Assembly (NCBI GenBank): GCA_001910725.1 | Contig: MJGA01000007.1 | Span: forward strand, 1,426,001 to 1,490,000 | From: Phanerodontia chrysosporium | Taxonomy: Eukaryota; Basidiomycota; Agaricomycetes; Polyporales; Phanerochaetaceae | Reading direction: 5' to 3' | DNA length: 64,000 nt | Shown: positions 12,859-23,417 of the stretch, piece after piece | Layout: every line of letters begins with the position of its first letter | Position numbering within the stretch: the first letter of the stretch is position 1 | The notes under the pieces: generated by a model | Seen by the model: the letters and a program-made list of their open reading frames with translations, nothing else | Told to the model about the DNA's origin: nothing | The model's database searches: none | Position numbers and translations under genes: made by a program

Positions 12859-12980
12859 TCCTAATCCACCGTGGCGGCGTTGGGGGCACGGCGCGAGGGC
12901 TTCGGGAACGCGCCCCGCAGCGACGGCTCCCGAAATGTTCACGGGGGAGTGCCGCTATCACACGAGAGGGGGAGATAAGT
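12661..12980 (+). repeat. Inverted repeat, left arm
   Basis: From 12661 to about 12946 this is nearly identical to the reverse complement of about 13770-14053, with one-base indels such as CGGCTAACCC versus CGGCCTAACCC. Weaker similarity continues to about 12980. The arm includes the last exons of the small hypothetical gene. Confidence 0.85.
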
Positions 12981-13734
12981 GAAGTGGACTCTACAGTTTC
13001 ATTGTGCTGACAGCTCTGAGAGACTTGTCTACGGAGCCCTAGCACCAGCAGGTTGGACAGCGTGATTGTCCAGTCCGACAGCCCTGGATACATGTCCGTG
13101 TCGTTTAAGTCAATAGCAGTCTCGCAGTAATGCACACGGACGAAGATTAAGCTCCCCTGCGCGGCCGACAGTGCAGATGAAGGTTCCAAGTGAGCACCAT
13201 AGTCGCCTCATTCTGCAACTACCCTTCGTGCTGTGACCTTCAGAAGATTATGAAAAGCTTACAATGTCACATGAGAACTATGAGTCGTCATTGAGGAGTA
13301 CGCAGATACCCCGCCAGCGCAGTCCCGCACCGTTTGTTGCCTAGACGGCAGCTTGCTGAGTTCATAACCGGAGGTTGGTGTGGATCCCCTCTAATGAATC
13401 TTTACCGCGACCACTGCTTGTGTGAGCTTATGATCATGTGCGTTTTGCTTCCCAGTAAAGGGACACTGATGTGCTTTGGAGGTGCAGGGGTAGTAGCAAC
13501 CCGGACGGCACGCATGGAATCAGCAAGAGGCGAGGAGTGGGGCGTGGAATACATTTGTATTGTATTTTCTGTATTGTACTTTACAACGGAGAATGGCATG
13601 ATGATTGTACATAGCGAGGAGTTGAGTACTGGAGTGTTGGGGAGGCCGCCAGGTCCTGTCCGCCAAACAATAGTTGAGTTATGAGGTATCAGGTGAGAAC
13701 TCACAGATTTCTCTTGCTAAACACCTACACCCAC

Positions 13735-14053
13735 TCCCAAGCATCTCCCCTCTGCACGGCGGGTCGCCCCCGCGGACCTTTCGGGTGCCGTCGCTGCGGG
13801 GCGCGTTCCGAAGCCCTCGCGCCGTGCCCCCAACGCCGCCACGGTGGATTAGGATTATTGTTGCACGAAAGGGTTCCGATTGAGGAGCAGAATCATCTAC
13901 AAAAGAGAACGAGAAGGAGGGATGCGTAGTTGTCGAGATATGAGGGGTACATTGTCGCGGTCGTCGTGGAACGAGTCTAGGGTTAGGCCGCGCGACAAAA
14001 CTTGTGACGAGGCTCGCCAAAGCGCTTGTGACATGATGGATGCAAACGGCAAT
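13735..14053 (-). repeat. Inverted repeat, right arm (partial gene copy)
   Basis: This is the reverse-orientation copy of 12661-12980, about 750 bases from the left arm. It contains a copy of the terminal exons of the small hypothetical gene, but a one-base insertion shifts the frame after SLVTSFVAR, so this copy does not encode the same product. The outer part, about 13735-13770, is diverged. No terminal repeats or transposase were seen. Confidence 0.8.
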
Positions 14054-14189
14054 AATAAGCGCGGAAGAGATATTGCGCGCAGCCCAACTCTTGAGTCTAA
14101 CGAAGAGGGGGGCTCAGGTTACTGTCACGCTACTTTGCTGCTGCTTCTATCCTTCTAAAGGCGCATGTATAGGAGGAAAGTCTGAGCAT

Positions 14190-15465
14190 ATGCTCATGGA
14201 GCGGGTAAAAAGCGAAGATATTGGAGAGTACTCAGCCGTAGAGGAAATCCCAGTGAAGAAACGGCGCCTGTGGGGTAACAGGATCTCCATAGATGACCCG
14301 GACAATAACGGGAATATCGCTACGGACACGGCGTTCGCGAGCAAAGCTAAGGTCATTCGCACCGCCGTCGCTTCTTGCATGCCCTAAACAGTTCGAATGT
14401 AGATTGTCGAGGAACGCGTGAGTCAAGTTGTCAAGGACATGGCGCGAGACGCGCTTACTCCCGCCGACCTGTGTCACCTGATCGTATCGGAGGACACCGG
14501 TATCCGCATTACTCGCGAGGATGTGGCGCTTGCGCGACTCGTGCGGGGTGTCCAGACGGGCTCGCGCGCAGATTGGGTACGTCGCCAAGAGCGTGATGGC
14601 ACTTCCTCTCACTGACATAGTCGTTACAGGAGGCCGCCCTGAAGCCGATCGCTTGCACAGATGCTGGTATCCCCGTTGCAGCTGAGTGGATTGAGAGCTG
14701 CGAGCGCCATCGACAAGCTCGCTGATCCGGCTATGAGGCTCGTCCGCTGATACCAGGTCTGTTGCACTCACACGAGCATGTCTTCACCTGGCTCATGTGA
14801 GCCACGTCGCTGCGTAGACACTCGATACGATGGCAGGCGACGCTGCCAGGACAGCGTACATCTACAGCGCCATGCAAGCTGTCGAAGCACTCAAGTTCGC
14901 TTCCGAGTGGAACACACTCAAGGGCCCTGGGTGCCTGACTGTGAAGAAACGCTTCACGTGCGCGCCTTCCAGGAGATGCCGCCCTACGCCGCTGCCTACG
15001 CCGCGGAGAACTCTGTGGCGAGTTTGTCACAGCCGCAAATTCGCAAAGAGCACAAGGCTGCCTTCAGCCAGTGGCGCAAGCGTCAGGAGATCACCGTCAC
15101 CGCGCGGAACCGCCTGCTTAGCCTATACAATGCGGTACGGTGACTGCTTTCGGTTCCCTGGTTAGTCGGCTGATCTCGTTGGCAGTTTGGTTGCATGGTA
15201 CTTGTGGATCCGTTCTGGCGTATTGGGACGGTGGGCTATGGTTGGAGCCGGAGCCTTACCCCAGTCATCGAGTGCGTCTACGCCGAGCTGTGCGGTGACG
15301 ACGCAGACGCTAGCGCGATATTGCGTGTGTGCCATGAGAACGCATATGCCTCTCTGAGTTCAGGTGTTTTCCGCCATGCACTCGCAGGAGCTCGCAGACA
15401 AGATCGCAGACTTTGTGCGTGACAACCCGCCGGAATTTGTGCTGCAGTGGAAAGGGAGCAAGTGA
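14190..15465 (+). CDS. Unrecognised protein, probably real gene with frame breaks
   Basis: Several in-frame, protein-like exons: MLMERVKSEDIGEYSAVEE from 14190; then, through a GT...TAG intron at 14350-14402, VSQVVKDMARDALTPADL; then EAALKPIACTDAGIPVAAEW; then SAMQAVEALKFASEWNTL, which continues into MPPYAAAYAAENSVASL only if one G is restored near 14920; and finally DPFWRIGTV...ELADKIADFVRDNPPEF, ending at 15465. A second break (an apparent extra G) lies near 15363. I do not recognise a domain. The window between 14650 and 14830 could hold an intron or separate two genes. It could equally be a decaying gene. Confidence 0.4.
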
Positions 15466-15724
15466 CGAGAGCTTCGACGCCCTTTTGATACGCATTTTAT
15501 CTCTGCGTTCTCTGTCTGTCATTTTCTCGTATGAGGTACTGTCCGTGCTCCAAATAGCTTGCTGGGTATGTAGCAATGTGAGACTTCCATAATGTCAGGT
15601 TCACAAGGGCTACTACTACGCTTGCCTATTTGGTCGCCTAGCTTAGTCAGCAACACCCGTTGAGTAATGGCCGTAAACGGACGATCGCAGCACATCTTGT
15701 CTCTGACCTCTTCACAGCGCGACC

Positions 15725-17232
15725 ATGGACGTTCCCTCGACCTCTGCTGCAGCTCTCAAGGAGGAGATCGCTCGTTTAACAGGCAAGTCTTGTTCCATAA
15801 CACAGCCGATGGTGTGGCCGCAGCGTCGTCGGCCTTGCCTCGACGCTGAGGTCGTGCGCTTCGGGGCCGACATCTACTGGACTTTGAACAGGACTGACCT
15901 ACCTCGCAGGTGCAATCAACCGACACAAGACTACAGACTACCCGCCTCGACCGCCGTCAACGTTTTATCTAGGAGCCCGACCGCGAAACAATGTCTACGT
16001 GAACCCGAACTACAAGCCCCCAAGTAAGCCCACAGTCACCCCAAGCGTACCCCCTCGTCAGCCCCCCAAGCTCGTCCCGACTAGCGAGAAGCGTGAAGTG
16101 GTCATCGGCGGCGTAGCATTTGAGTCATCTGGACGTTCGCTCGTCCGCAAAGATTGTGCGTCTTCAGAAGCCTGTACCACCAAAGAAGACCGGGAGGGGG
16201 TAACCAAGGTTTTGTTCTCAGTGGTGACGTCAAAGCCGAAGCCGCCGCCGACGAAACCTCCAGCACCCAATGGATCCTTTGCTGGCAGCAAAGCTTCCGC
16301 CATTCACCATGCAAGCAAGTACAAGCCCAAGCCTCGCCGTGGCCGACCGACAAACCGCAACATGACCCTCAACAACACTCGCCGACCGTTCCACGCAGGG
16401 TGTGTCCTATATTCTATGCCCATGAGCTCACGGCTCAAGGTTCGTTTCGCAAGTGCCCGCCGCCGCAGATACGTCGACAAACCTTGTCCGCAATTCACCA
16501 CAACAGGTGAGTACAATCCTTGCTGGCTTTTGTCTGCTCACATTTCTCGTCCACAGGAGCGTGCACACGGGGCCTCACCTGTCCATACCAACACGACCCT
16601 GCCAAGATCGCGATCTGCTGGCCATTCCTTCAGGGGAATTGCCCGCACACAGCTTCTACCTGTCCGCTTTCCCACGACCCGACGCCGCAGCGCACTCCCC
16701 TGTGCGTGCACTTTGCGAACCAAGGCCGCTGCACGAGGCCCAACTGCCCGTTCCCTCATGTGCGGGTGGCGCTCGCGAAGGCGTGTGTCGCGATTTTGCC
16801 GTGCTCGGGTACTGTGAGAAGGGCCTCGACTGCGAACACCAGCACGTCCGCGAGTGCCCCGACTTTGCTGAGAAGGGGGCCTGCACCACCAAGGGCTGCA
16901 AGCTCCCGCACGTTATCCGTGCCAACAGGAACCGGCCGCGTCCGGCGCCGGCCGCTGACGCCTTTACGGACCCGAAAGCCTCCTCGGACCCTGCTGCTTC
17001 TTCGTCTGGGGCTGACCTTGGTTCTGGTGACACTGCTAGTTCACAGGCGCTCACAGCCGAAGATGCACAGCTAGGTGACGAGTATATTTCTTTGACCTTC
17101 CATGAAAGCGATCCTGAAGAGGACGAGGATGAAGAGGATGACGAAGAGGAGTCAGACGGCGAAGAACAAGCTGCGGACGAGGCAGGGGAAGAAGAGACTT
17201 CCCAGCATAGCTCGCCCCGCGAAGAGCAGTAA
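15725..17232 (+). CDS. Five-CCCH zinc-finger protein, ZC3H3/Red5 type
   Basis: A nuclear RNA-binding protein. The start at 15725 (MDVPSTSAAALKEEIARL) is followed by a GC-AG intron at 15783-15909, a Pro-rich linker (NPNYKPPSKPTV) and then five CCCH fingers in tandem: CPQFTTTGACTRGLTCPYQH, CWPFLQGNCPHTASTCPLSH, CVHFANQGRCTRPNCPFPH, CRDFAVLGYCEKGLDCEHQH and CPDFAEKGACTTKGCKLPH. The order and spacing match human ZC3H3 and fission yeast Red5, which link poly(A)-binding factors to nuclear exosome decay. The C-terminus is a long acidic tail. The frame breaks between fingers 3 and 4, near 16765. One G restored in GGGTGG(G)CGC rejoins it. Orthology is inferred from finger number and sequence. Confidence 0.85.
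15783..15909 (+). other. GC-AG intron in the ZC3H3-type gene
   Basis: The exon ends ...TTAACAG and the intron opens GCAAGT, the classic strong GC donor. It closes CTCGCAG at 15909. Joining gives ARLTG-AINRHKT in frame, and no GT donor gives an equally clean join. Confidence 0.6.
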
Positions 17233-17650
17233 CCGTCACTCCAGATGTACGATATAATATGAGTGTTGTAGTATCTGTTACGCAATGAAAGAATTTCTCT
17301 GTACTGCACGCCTGATCCTCAGCTCACGACATCGCCATTGCAACGTTCACGTTGTACAGTATTCAGTTCAAAGTACCAGTTAGTAGCTAGAGGGCAGTGT
17401 GCCTGTAGCTGGCTGGGCTTCGAAGTCCGGGGTCGTGCACAGTCGTGCATCTAACTGACTGCGCACGCGCTCAAATCTTTGTACTGTTAAGCGAGTTATT
17501 TCCATCGATGAGAAGGCACGCATGTTCTCATATTGTCCCGGCTGTGCATACTTGCGAGCGTGCCATAGGAGAGTGGTTTTACAAATGCATAAGACGAGGA
17601 TAGGAGAAAACGACACAGCAGAGCATGACGAAACGACCCGACAAGATAGC
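17233..17650. other. Convergent intergenic region
   Basis: The shared 3' ends of the zinc-finger gene (plus) and RPL43 (minus). Only 3'UTR-like sequence is visible; no gene. Confidence 0.5.
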
Positions 17651-18269
17651 TTATGCCTCGGTCAGCTCGCGCAACCGGCGGACGGTACTGCGGATAACAT
17701 GTATGTCAGACAGGTCGCAACAGACACTAATTTTGGTAACGCACCTCCGGACGGTGGCAGCAGCAGTGGTGGTGACGGTCCAGGCGCCGCCCGCGACAGT
17801 CTTTTGGCAGGCCTTGCACTTCCAGATGCCGACCGCCTGGCGCTTGACGGAGTCCTGTTGCAGCCCTTTAGTACACGATCTTCCAGAGCAGCACATTGCG
17901 CAAGACTTGCCTTGCCGCAGAAGGTGCAAGTGTACCGCGCGTGCTGGGTGATTTCCATCTATAGGAGCGAACCATGTCAGGTTCTGCAGAGGGGGCATGG
18001 AGTAGCACGACGCACCTTCTTCACCTGCTTACGCAGGGAAGCACCGTAACGCTACAGCCAGAGAGTCCACAGTCAGCTAACTTTGTTCCCTCCAAATCAC
18101 ACGTCCTTATCCCCCGCAAGTCGCTTCTCCGTGTCGCACTTGAGAAAAGCCTACTCACAGTACCGTACTTGCCGGTAACGCCAACCTTGCGGGTACGCTT
18201 TGTCTGTCATCGTGAAATGCACCGTCAGCACCTCCCCATGCGAGCAACGCGCAGCGTTTGGCTCACCAT
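17651..18269 (-). CDS. RPL43: Large-subunit ribosomal protein eL43 (L37a)
   Basis: A small zinc-binding cytosolic 60S protein of about 90 residues in six exons. The first exon is just the ATG at 18267-18269, followed by a GTGAGC...GACAG intron, an arrangement often seen in ribosomal protein genes. Exon 2 (18159-18203) gives [15 protein letters not shown]. Exon 3 (18016-18051) gives [12 protein letters not shown]. Then come [34 protein letters not shown] and [17 protein letters not shown], ending [11 protein letters not shown] at 17651. The Cys pairs CTFC and CKAC form the conserved zinc site. The intron after CTFCGK uses a GC donor (17855-17910). Sequence and length match eL43 throughout. Confidence 0.96.
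17855..17910 (-). other. GC-AG intron in RPL43
   Basis: On the minus strand the exon ends GGCAAG and the intron opens GCAAGT and closes CAACAG, 56 bases. Only this join gives the conserved [15 protein letters not shown] sequence of eL43, so the GC donor is well supported. Confidence 0.85.
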
Positions 18270-19363
18270 CTTGAGATTGTTCTTGAGGTCGTCGGCGGCG
18301 GCGGCGTGCTGGACTTGCTAGGGTTTCCTGCGAGCGGTGATGCCGCCTTCCGAATCCGTCATGAACTGTACAGTTCGCAGCCACCCCGCCCGCCGCAAAT
18401 AGGCGCCCAAAGTGTCGCTTGACGCTTGCGGTCACTCTCGTGGCGACCGGAGCGCCCGTCGCTACCAGCGCGGCTTGCATGCTCTGTGTTCGCATGCTCG
18501 CACTCGAATCTACAGTAACTCCCAATGCAACAGTCATAGGCGCAATAACACCAATGCGGAACGACTCTGCGGTGCATTTTTCCATGCGTCTTTGGTATCG
18601 CTGACTATACAACGGTGCGATGTGCCTGCTCGCCAATCATTCCTTTTCCCCGTAGAGCGTGGCACTAAATTACTCAACGTTGCTCACGAGGATCTCTTGC
18701 TTTTGGATCTATATTGAGTAGCTCATATGGCCTTTTTAGAGTGCTCGTGTTATCCTATACCCTGAAGGCCACTTGTGTACTGGCTAATCCGCTAGATAGC
18801 CTCAGCTATATCGGTATTTGTGGGTGGATAACTCCAGTTTGTCAGTTGACCCTGTTCGTTTTGATTGCCTAGGTCGCATAGTATCGCACTCAATCTGCGC
18901 AATTATCCACGTTTCATACTCACGCCTCAAAGTTACGCGGCATACAGTTGCTGCCTCGTGCGTCCGCCATATAACTCACGCGGTGGTTAACAAGGACTAA
19001 CTCGCGGGCGCGTGTCACAGATACGGATCACGGTTGACATGCACAGATTCGTCCTTGCGTTCGGTCGCGAGGTTGTACGGCTGACGCCAGCGACTAACAT
19101 GAGAAAGGGCCGAATTAATATGCTGACACCGTTAGTACTTTCAATAGTGCCCGTATCTGCCAGAGCGTCAGCTTTATTGCCGACGGCTTGCATACCAGTC
19201 AGTAACTTCTTCTGCGGAGCAGGCTGACCTCTTGGGATCGTTTCTCTCTTTCGTTCTGCTATCATTTGCTTTGCTCGTTTGCTTTCCCTCTCGCTATCCT
19301 TTTGCTCTCGAATCTCTTTTCTTGCTTTTGCCTCAATAGTTCACCATCTCGACATCACCGACC
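18270..19363. promoter_or_regulatory. Divergent upstream region of RPL43 and kinase 2
   Basis: About 1.1 kb lies between the start of RPL43 (minus) and kinase 2 (plus). Short frames are present but none is supportable as a gene. The last 150 bases before kinase 2 are strongly CT-rich on the plus strand, a typical basidiomycete core-promoter feature. Confidence 0.45.
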
Positions 19364-21549
19364 ATGGGTTTTTTCGCCAATCTCAAGGTTCTCTGCCGCA
19401 AGAGCGCAACTCATCGCGAGCCTATCAAGGCATGTAGCGTATCATCTTCCAGGTGCTTCGACCCAGCTGACTCTCAGATAGATCACTGTTGAAGTGCATC
19501 GAGTGTCGGACAGCACAGATAAGAAGGACGACACTCCTACCTTCACGGTATGATTGACACCTTCGTAACCGTGGTTTGAGGCTAACGAGTACCAAAGATC
19601 TACACGACTTGCACCGCCGAGCAAGTGCTTCCGGCGCTCTTGAAAGATGCTGCTCATTCGCCCGAGGTACTGAGCCTCGGACACGCTCTTCGACTTCCGA
19701 TTCTTGGACATGACTCCCCTGCGGTGAGATGTCAAGCGAAGCAGTGGGGTTGCCAATTTAACCGTGTCTTAGCCGTCCATATCACTTGCCGCCATGCCCT
19801 CAATTGACAAGACTTCGGTCCCGTCAGCCGCACCCACCCATCGCAGCCTTTGGCTTAAAGTTACCGACTTCCAGCAGATCCGCCCGCTTGGGTCTGGTTC
19901 TTACGGAGACGTTTACCTCGTGGAGCACAAGGCGACTCGCATGCGAGTCGCCATGAAAGTGCTGAACAAGCGGGTGGTAGAAGAGTCGTCCGTGGTCCGC
20001 GAGAAGAACCTCCTTCGCACAGTCGGAACGAGCGGCGTTAGCGGTATCAACGAATTCCTGGGAAGCTTCCACAACCGCGACAATTACTACCTCCTCACAG
20101 TGAGTAGCATCTTCGTGCCGCAGCGTTTATATACAAACATTACAATGCAGAAATACTATCCAGGCGGAGACCTCCGCCGGCAAATCCGCCAGTGGGGGCG
20201 CCTGCCTCTGGCACTCGCTAGGACATACGCTGCCGAACTTGTGAGTCTGCCTGCACATGCCACGCTCCACACTCTCTCTGACCATTGCCACCGAAGCTCG
20301 TCGCGATCAAGACCGTGCACGACCTGGGTGTCGTCCATCGCGATATCAAGCCAGAGAACATCCTCGTCTCCGAGACTGGGCACCTCATTCTCACCGACTT
20401 CGGTCTGGCAAAGTCGGTCGCTATCCCCGGCCGCGAGTTTATTCCCGGTTCCGAGCTGCATGCGTTCCTGCGTTCCTGGTGTGGGTCTCTGCAGTACATG
20501 GCGCCGGAGGTCTACCAGGGCATGTCGTATGCGCTCCCTGCTGATATTTGGTCATTTGCTGTCGTCGTCTTTGAGATGATTGTCGGCCGTGTAAGTTCAT
20601 ACTTTACGATTGCAGTCAGTGTATGGAGCTCACAGACATCCTAGACCCCATGGTCGGGCCGCTACGAAGATGATCGCGCTCTCACCGAGCAGAAGCTCCT
20701 TCACACCACTTTCGATGGATGGCTTGGCGGAGAGATTATCGACAAGGAGGCGCGTCGATTCTTGGAGGGAGTACGTATAGTCTGTGCTGTCATTAACGCG
20801 TGGATGAGCACTGATCAACGGCGCCGAACAGATGCTCGACATCGAGCCTTTCTGGCGTCCTACCCCGATGGAGGCTACTACCCACCCGTTCTTCGCAGAC
20901 ATGTCAGTGCTTCCCAGCCACATGCACTTCAGATGTCTCATGAGCCATGTTATATAGCGACTGGCCTTCCATCCTGCAAGGTACAAACGCCCTCCCAGAC
21001 GTGGGCATCCCTCCAACTTCCTCATCGTCTAGTCCCGACACCTTCATTGGCTCATTCTCTGGCGGTGGCGCATACACTCCAGAAGAAGACCCGCACCCAG
21101 AATTTCACTACGCTGCGCCGATCTTTGACATGCACGCCGCCGTGGACGAGCCCACCGCAGCGGATCTCATCGCTACCAACGACTCCTTCGACGACATCTC
21201 GCTGGACAGCTCGGAGTCTCTCGCGCCTCGCACACCCGCTGCGCCGCCGCCAGTTCTACACATGGCCCCGCCGCCGGCGTGCTTCGGGATGATGGCTGGC
21301 GTCACCACGACTGTTACCGTCGTCACCGTGGAAGACCCTGCACCAGGGCCCGAAATTGCCCACACACCACAAGGGACTTCTGCGCCCCGCGCCGACATGG
21401 CTTTTCAGGTGGGTGCTGATCTGGAGGTGCGCTTCGGGGGTGCTGACGTGTCCTGGCAGCCCACGGGTGTCTGCAGACGTCTCGTGAGCTGGATCGGGCG
21501 TGCAACTTCCTCCGTCCTTCGTCTCTTTTTGCAATGGCCTATTCGCTGA
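19364..21549 (+). CDS. Ser/Thr protein kinase, lineage-specific (paralogue 2)
   Basis: Full-length paralogue of the minus-strand kinase at 262-2511. ATG at 19364 (MGFFANLKV) leads through a GC-AG intron (19430-19481) to ITVEVHRVSDSTD, then TAEQVLPALLKDAAHSPEV, a linker, and the kinase domain: [37 protein letters not shown] and GSLQYMAPE. After small exons MLDIEPFWRPTP and THPFFADI, the tail reads LPDVGIPP, YTPEEDPHPEFHYA and an acidic/Pro-rich end at 21549. Catalytic residues are intact. The tail motif shared with paralogue 1 resembles an AGC-kinase C-terminal regulatory tail, although the activation loop looks more CAMK-like. Function unknown; the pair probably arose by duplication with inversion. 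Confidence 0.85.
19430..19481 (+). other. GC-AG intron in kinase 2
   Basis: The exon ends CCTATCAAG and the intron opens GCATGT and closes CAGATAG, 52 bases. It joins EPIK to ITVEVH in phase 0, the same position and phase as the GT-AG first intron of the paralogous kinase. Confidence 0.65.
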
Positions 21550-22228
21550 ATATCGAAAACACAAACACTGCGGCTTCGTCAACGACTCCGCTCTCTGCTA
21601 TCAACTTGCTTAAGACTTTCACTCGCAATGCTTCGCCTTTTGCTACCCCTCTGCTTCCAAGTAATCCTGGATCTTGCCGTCTTGGTCTGGTTGCTCTCGG
21701 TCCTCAAGCCTCGGTCTCGGTCTTCAAGTCTCATTCTCGATCATCGGTCCTCTATCTTGGCCTAGATATATCTAATCACGCCTTCGCTCCGCCCGCAAGT
21801 CTCTTCTCTTCAATCTAATCCTCAAACACTGTACTCTCTCGACTCTCTCGCTGTTCCTTCTTATTTCGCTCGTATCTTCTATCGCGCTATGATCAGCCCC
21901 GGCCTACAGTTCGTAAAACCTAATAGTCGGCTCGCCCGGCCCACAGATCTAGCCTGGTTCCCATAATCTCGACTTCCTTCGCAAGCTACGCCGCCTGCTG
22001 CTCGCCAATCGACTCGCCTCGACAACTCTCCCTCTTGCTTCCCAGTGCCTCGTGGACGAACATGCCTTCAGAAAATACCAAAAATACTAGCTGTTACGAA
22101 TAATTGTATCCACAGAAAATGCCAAAAAAATAGATGCAGTAGTCCATTCTTCGATTCATCCATTAAGGAGTGATACATGCATTGTAACCCGTACACGGCG
22201 AGAAAAAAGTGTGTGTTGCTATACACCT
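21550..22228. other. Convergent intergenic region
   Basis: Between the kinase 2 stop and the stop of the next minus-strand gene. CT-rich low-complexity sequence lies around 21640-21860. No gene or RNA is supportable. Confidence 0.45.
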
Positions 22229-23199
22229 CTAATCAGAGCGATCTGCGTGACGAGGACTAGCACCATCCGAGGCTGCTGGTGCCTCAATGCGGAGGGTCGC
22301 AAGATCACTCGCCAAATTGTAGCATTGCCGGTCCGTGGCGGCAACGTGCTGGAGCTCCTCATGCATCTTCGCGCGGAGGGCCTCGTATTCCGGGGCAGGA
22401 TACTCGGAGTAGTCGGTGCTGAGATAGAGCACGGGCTGCCAATGGCCGTCGGCGATCTTGGCGAGGCCGAGGAGGCGCAGGCGCGTCCACGGCACGCGCA
22501 CGGGGTGCCACTCGCGGTGCATGTCCGAGGCCTGGCCACAAGGGAGTCAGTGATTAGCAGGGATGAGAGGGGGGGAGGGGCGGACGCACAGCCATGCGCT
22601 CGTACGCGCGCCAGACCCAGTCGGCGACGACATTCGCGAGCCACCAGCGCTCGAAGCAGGTCCTGTCCGGCAGAACCAAGTCGTCGCTCTCGCACCCGGG
22701 CCACTGTACAGTAGTTTGTGGTCAGCACTTTGTGTGCGCACCGGATGGGGGACGGACTCGCCTGCAGATGCAGCGTGCATTCGTTGCGGGTATGCGCGAG
22801 GACGTGGACTTCGTCCCACTCCCTTGGAATGTCGTGCCGCATGTCGTGGAGGTGCATGCCGTACTTGGTGTGCTTGCCGGGGTCGAGCCACTTCTCAAAG
22901 GTAATGAAGTCCGGCAAGCCGTCGCCGCGGGGCATGTACTCGATGTCTGGCGTCGTCCACACGGGCTGCGGGATCATCGGGCTGCATTCGTACAGCCAGA
23001 AGCAGATGTTGAGCCAGTCACGGGGCCAGGCGTGGACGTCTTTCAGGGGTGGCATGCCAATGAGCGGGGGCTGCACGGCGAGGAGGTCCCAGTTGTCCTG
23101 TTCCTGCTCGAACATGTCCTCCTCGATGACCAACACATCGAAGTCGGTCAGGGGTACGCCTGCGGTGTAAAGAATCGACATGGTAGTGGATGGGGACAA
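22229..23199 (-). CDS. Hypothetical fungal protein
   Basis: Three exons on the minus strand. The first (MSPSTTMSILYTAGVPLTDFD) is rich in Trp, Asp and Pro (LLAVQPPLIGMPPLKDVHAW, WLDPGKHTKYGMHLHDMRHD). The second encodes CFERWWLANVVADWVWRAYER. The third encodes WHPVRVPWTRLRLLGLAKIAD and ends in a short polar tail at 22229. Met7 (23181) is an equally plausible start. Continuous protein-like composition and clean GT-AG joins support a real gene. I recognise no domain. Confidence 0.65.
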
Positions 23200-23417
23200 G
23201 AGACTAGGAATGCATGGATTATATGCATCTCGGTCAGGCCGCTTCCCTCGTTGTAATTGTCGCTGGCCACACCATGGCTACAAAGAACGGGAGCAAAGAG
23301 CAAAGGCCACCGGTTTGGGCGGCTCTCTATGCGGTTCCCACGCCACGACGCCCAACGGCAATCGCCGCACGCGCACGAGCCACCTTCGCGATCTGCGAGC
23401 GCCGGCCGCAGCCAGCG

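Noticed and set aside
12830..13189. 119-codon minus-strand frame between the inverted repeat arms
   Set aside because: A short stretch (YPGLSDWTITLSNLLVLGL) looks protein-like but has no partner exons or recognised family.
18151..18636. Minus-strand frame upstream of RPL43
   Set aside because: Overlaps the RPL43 first exons in the wrong frame; the rest is promoter sequence.
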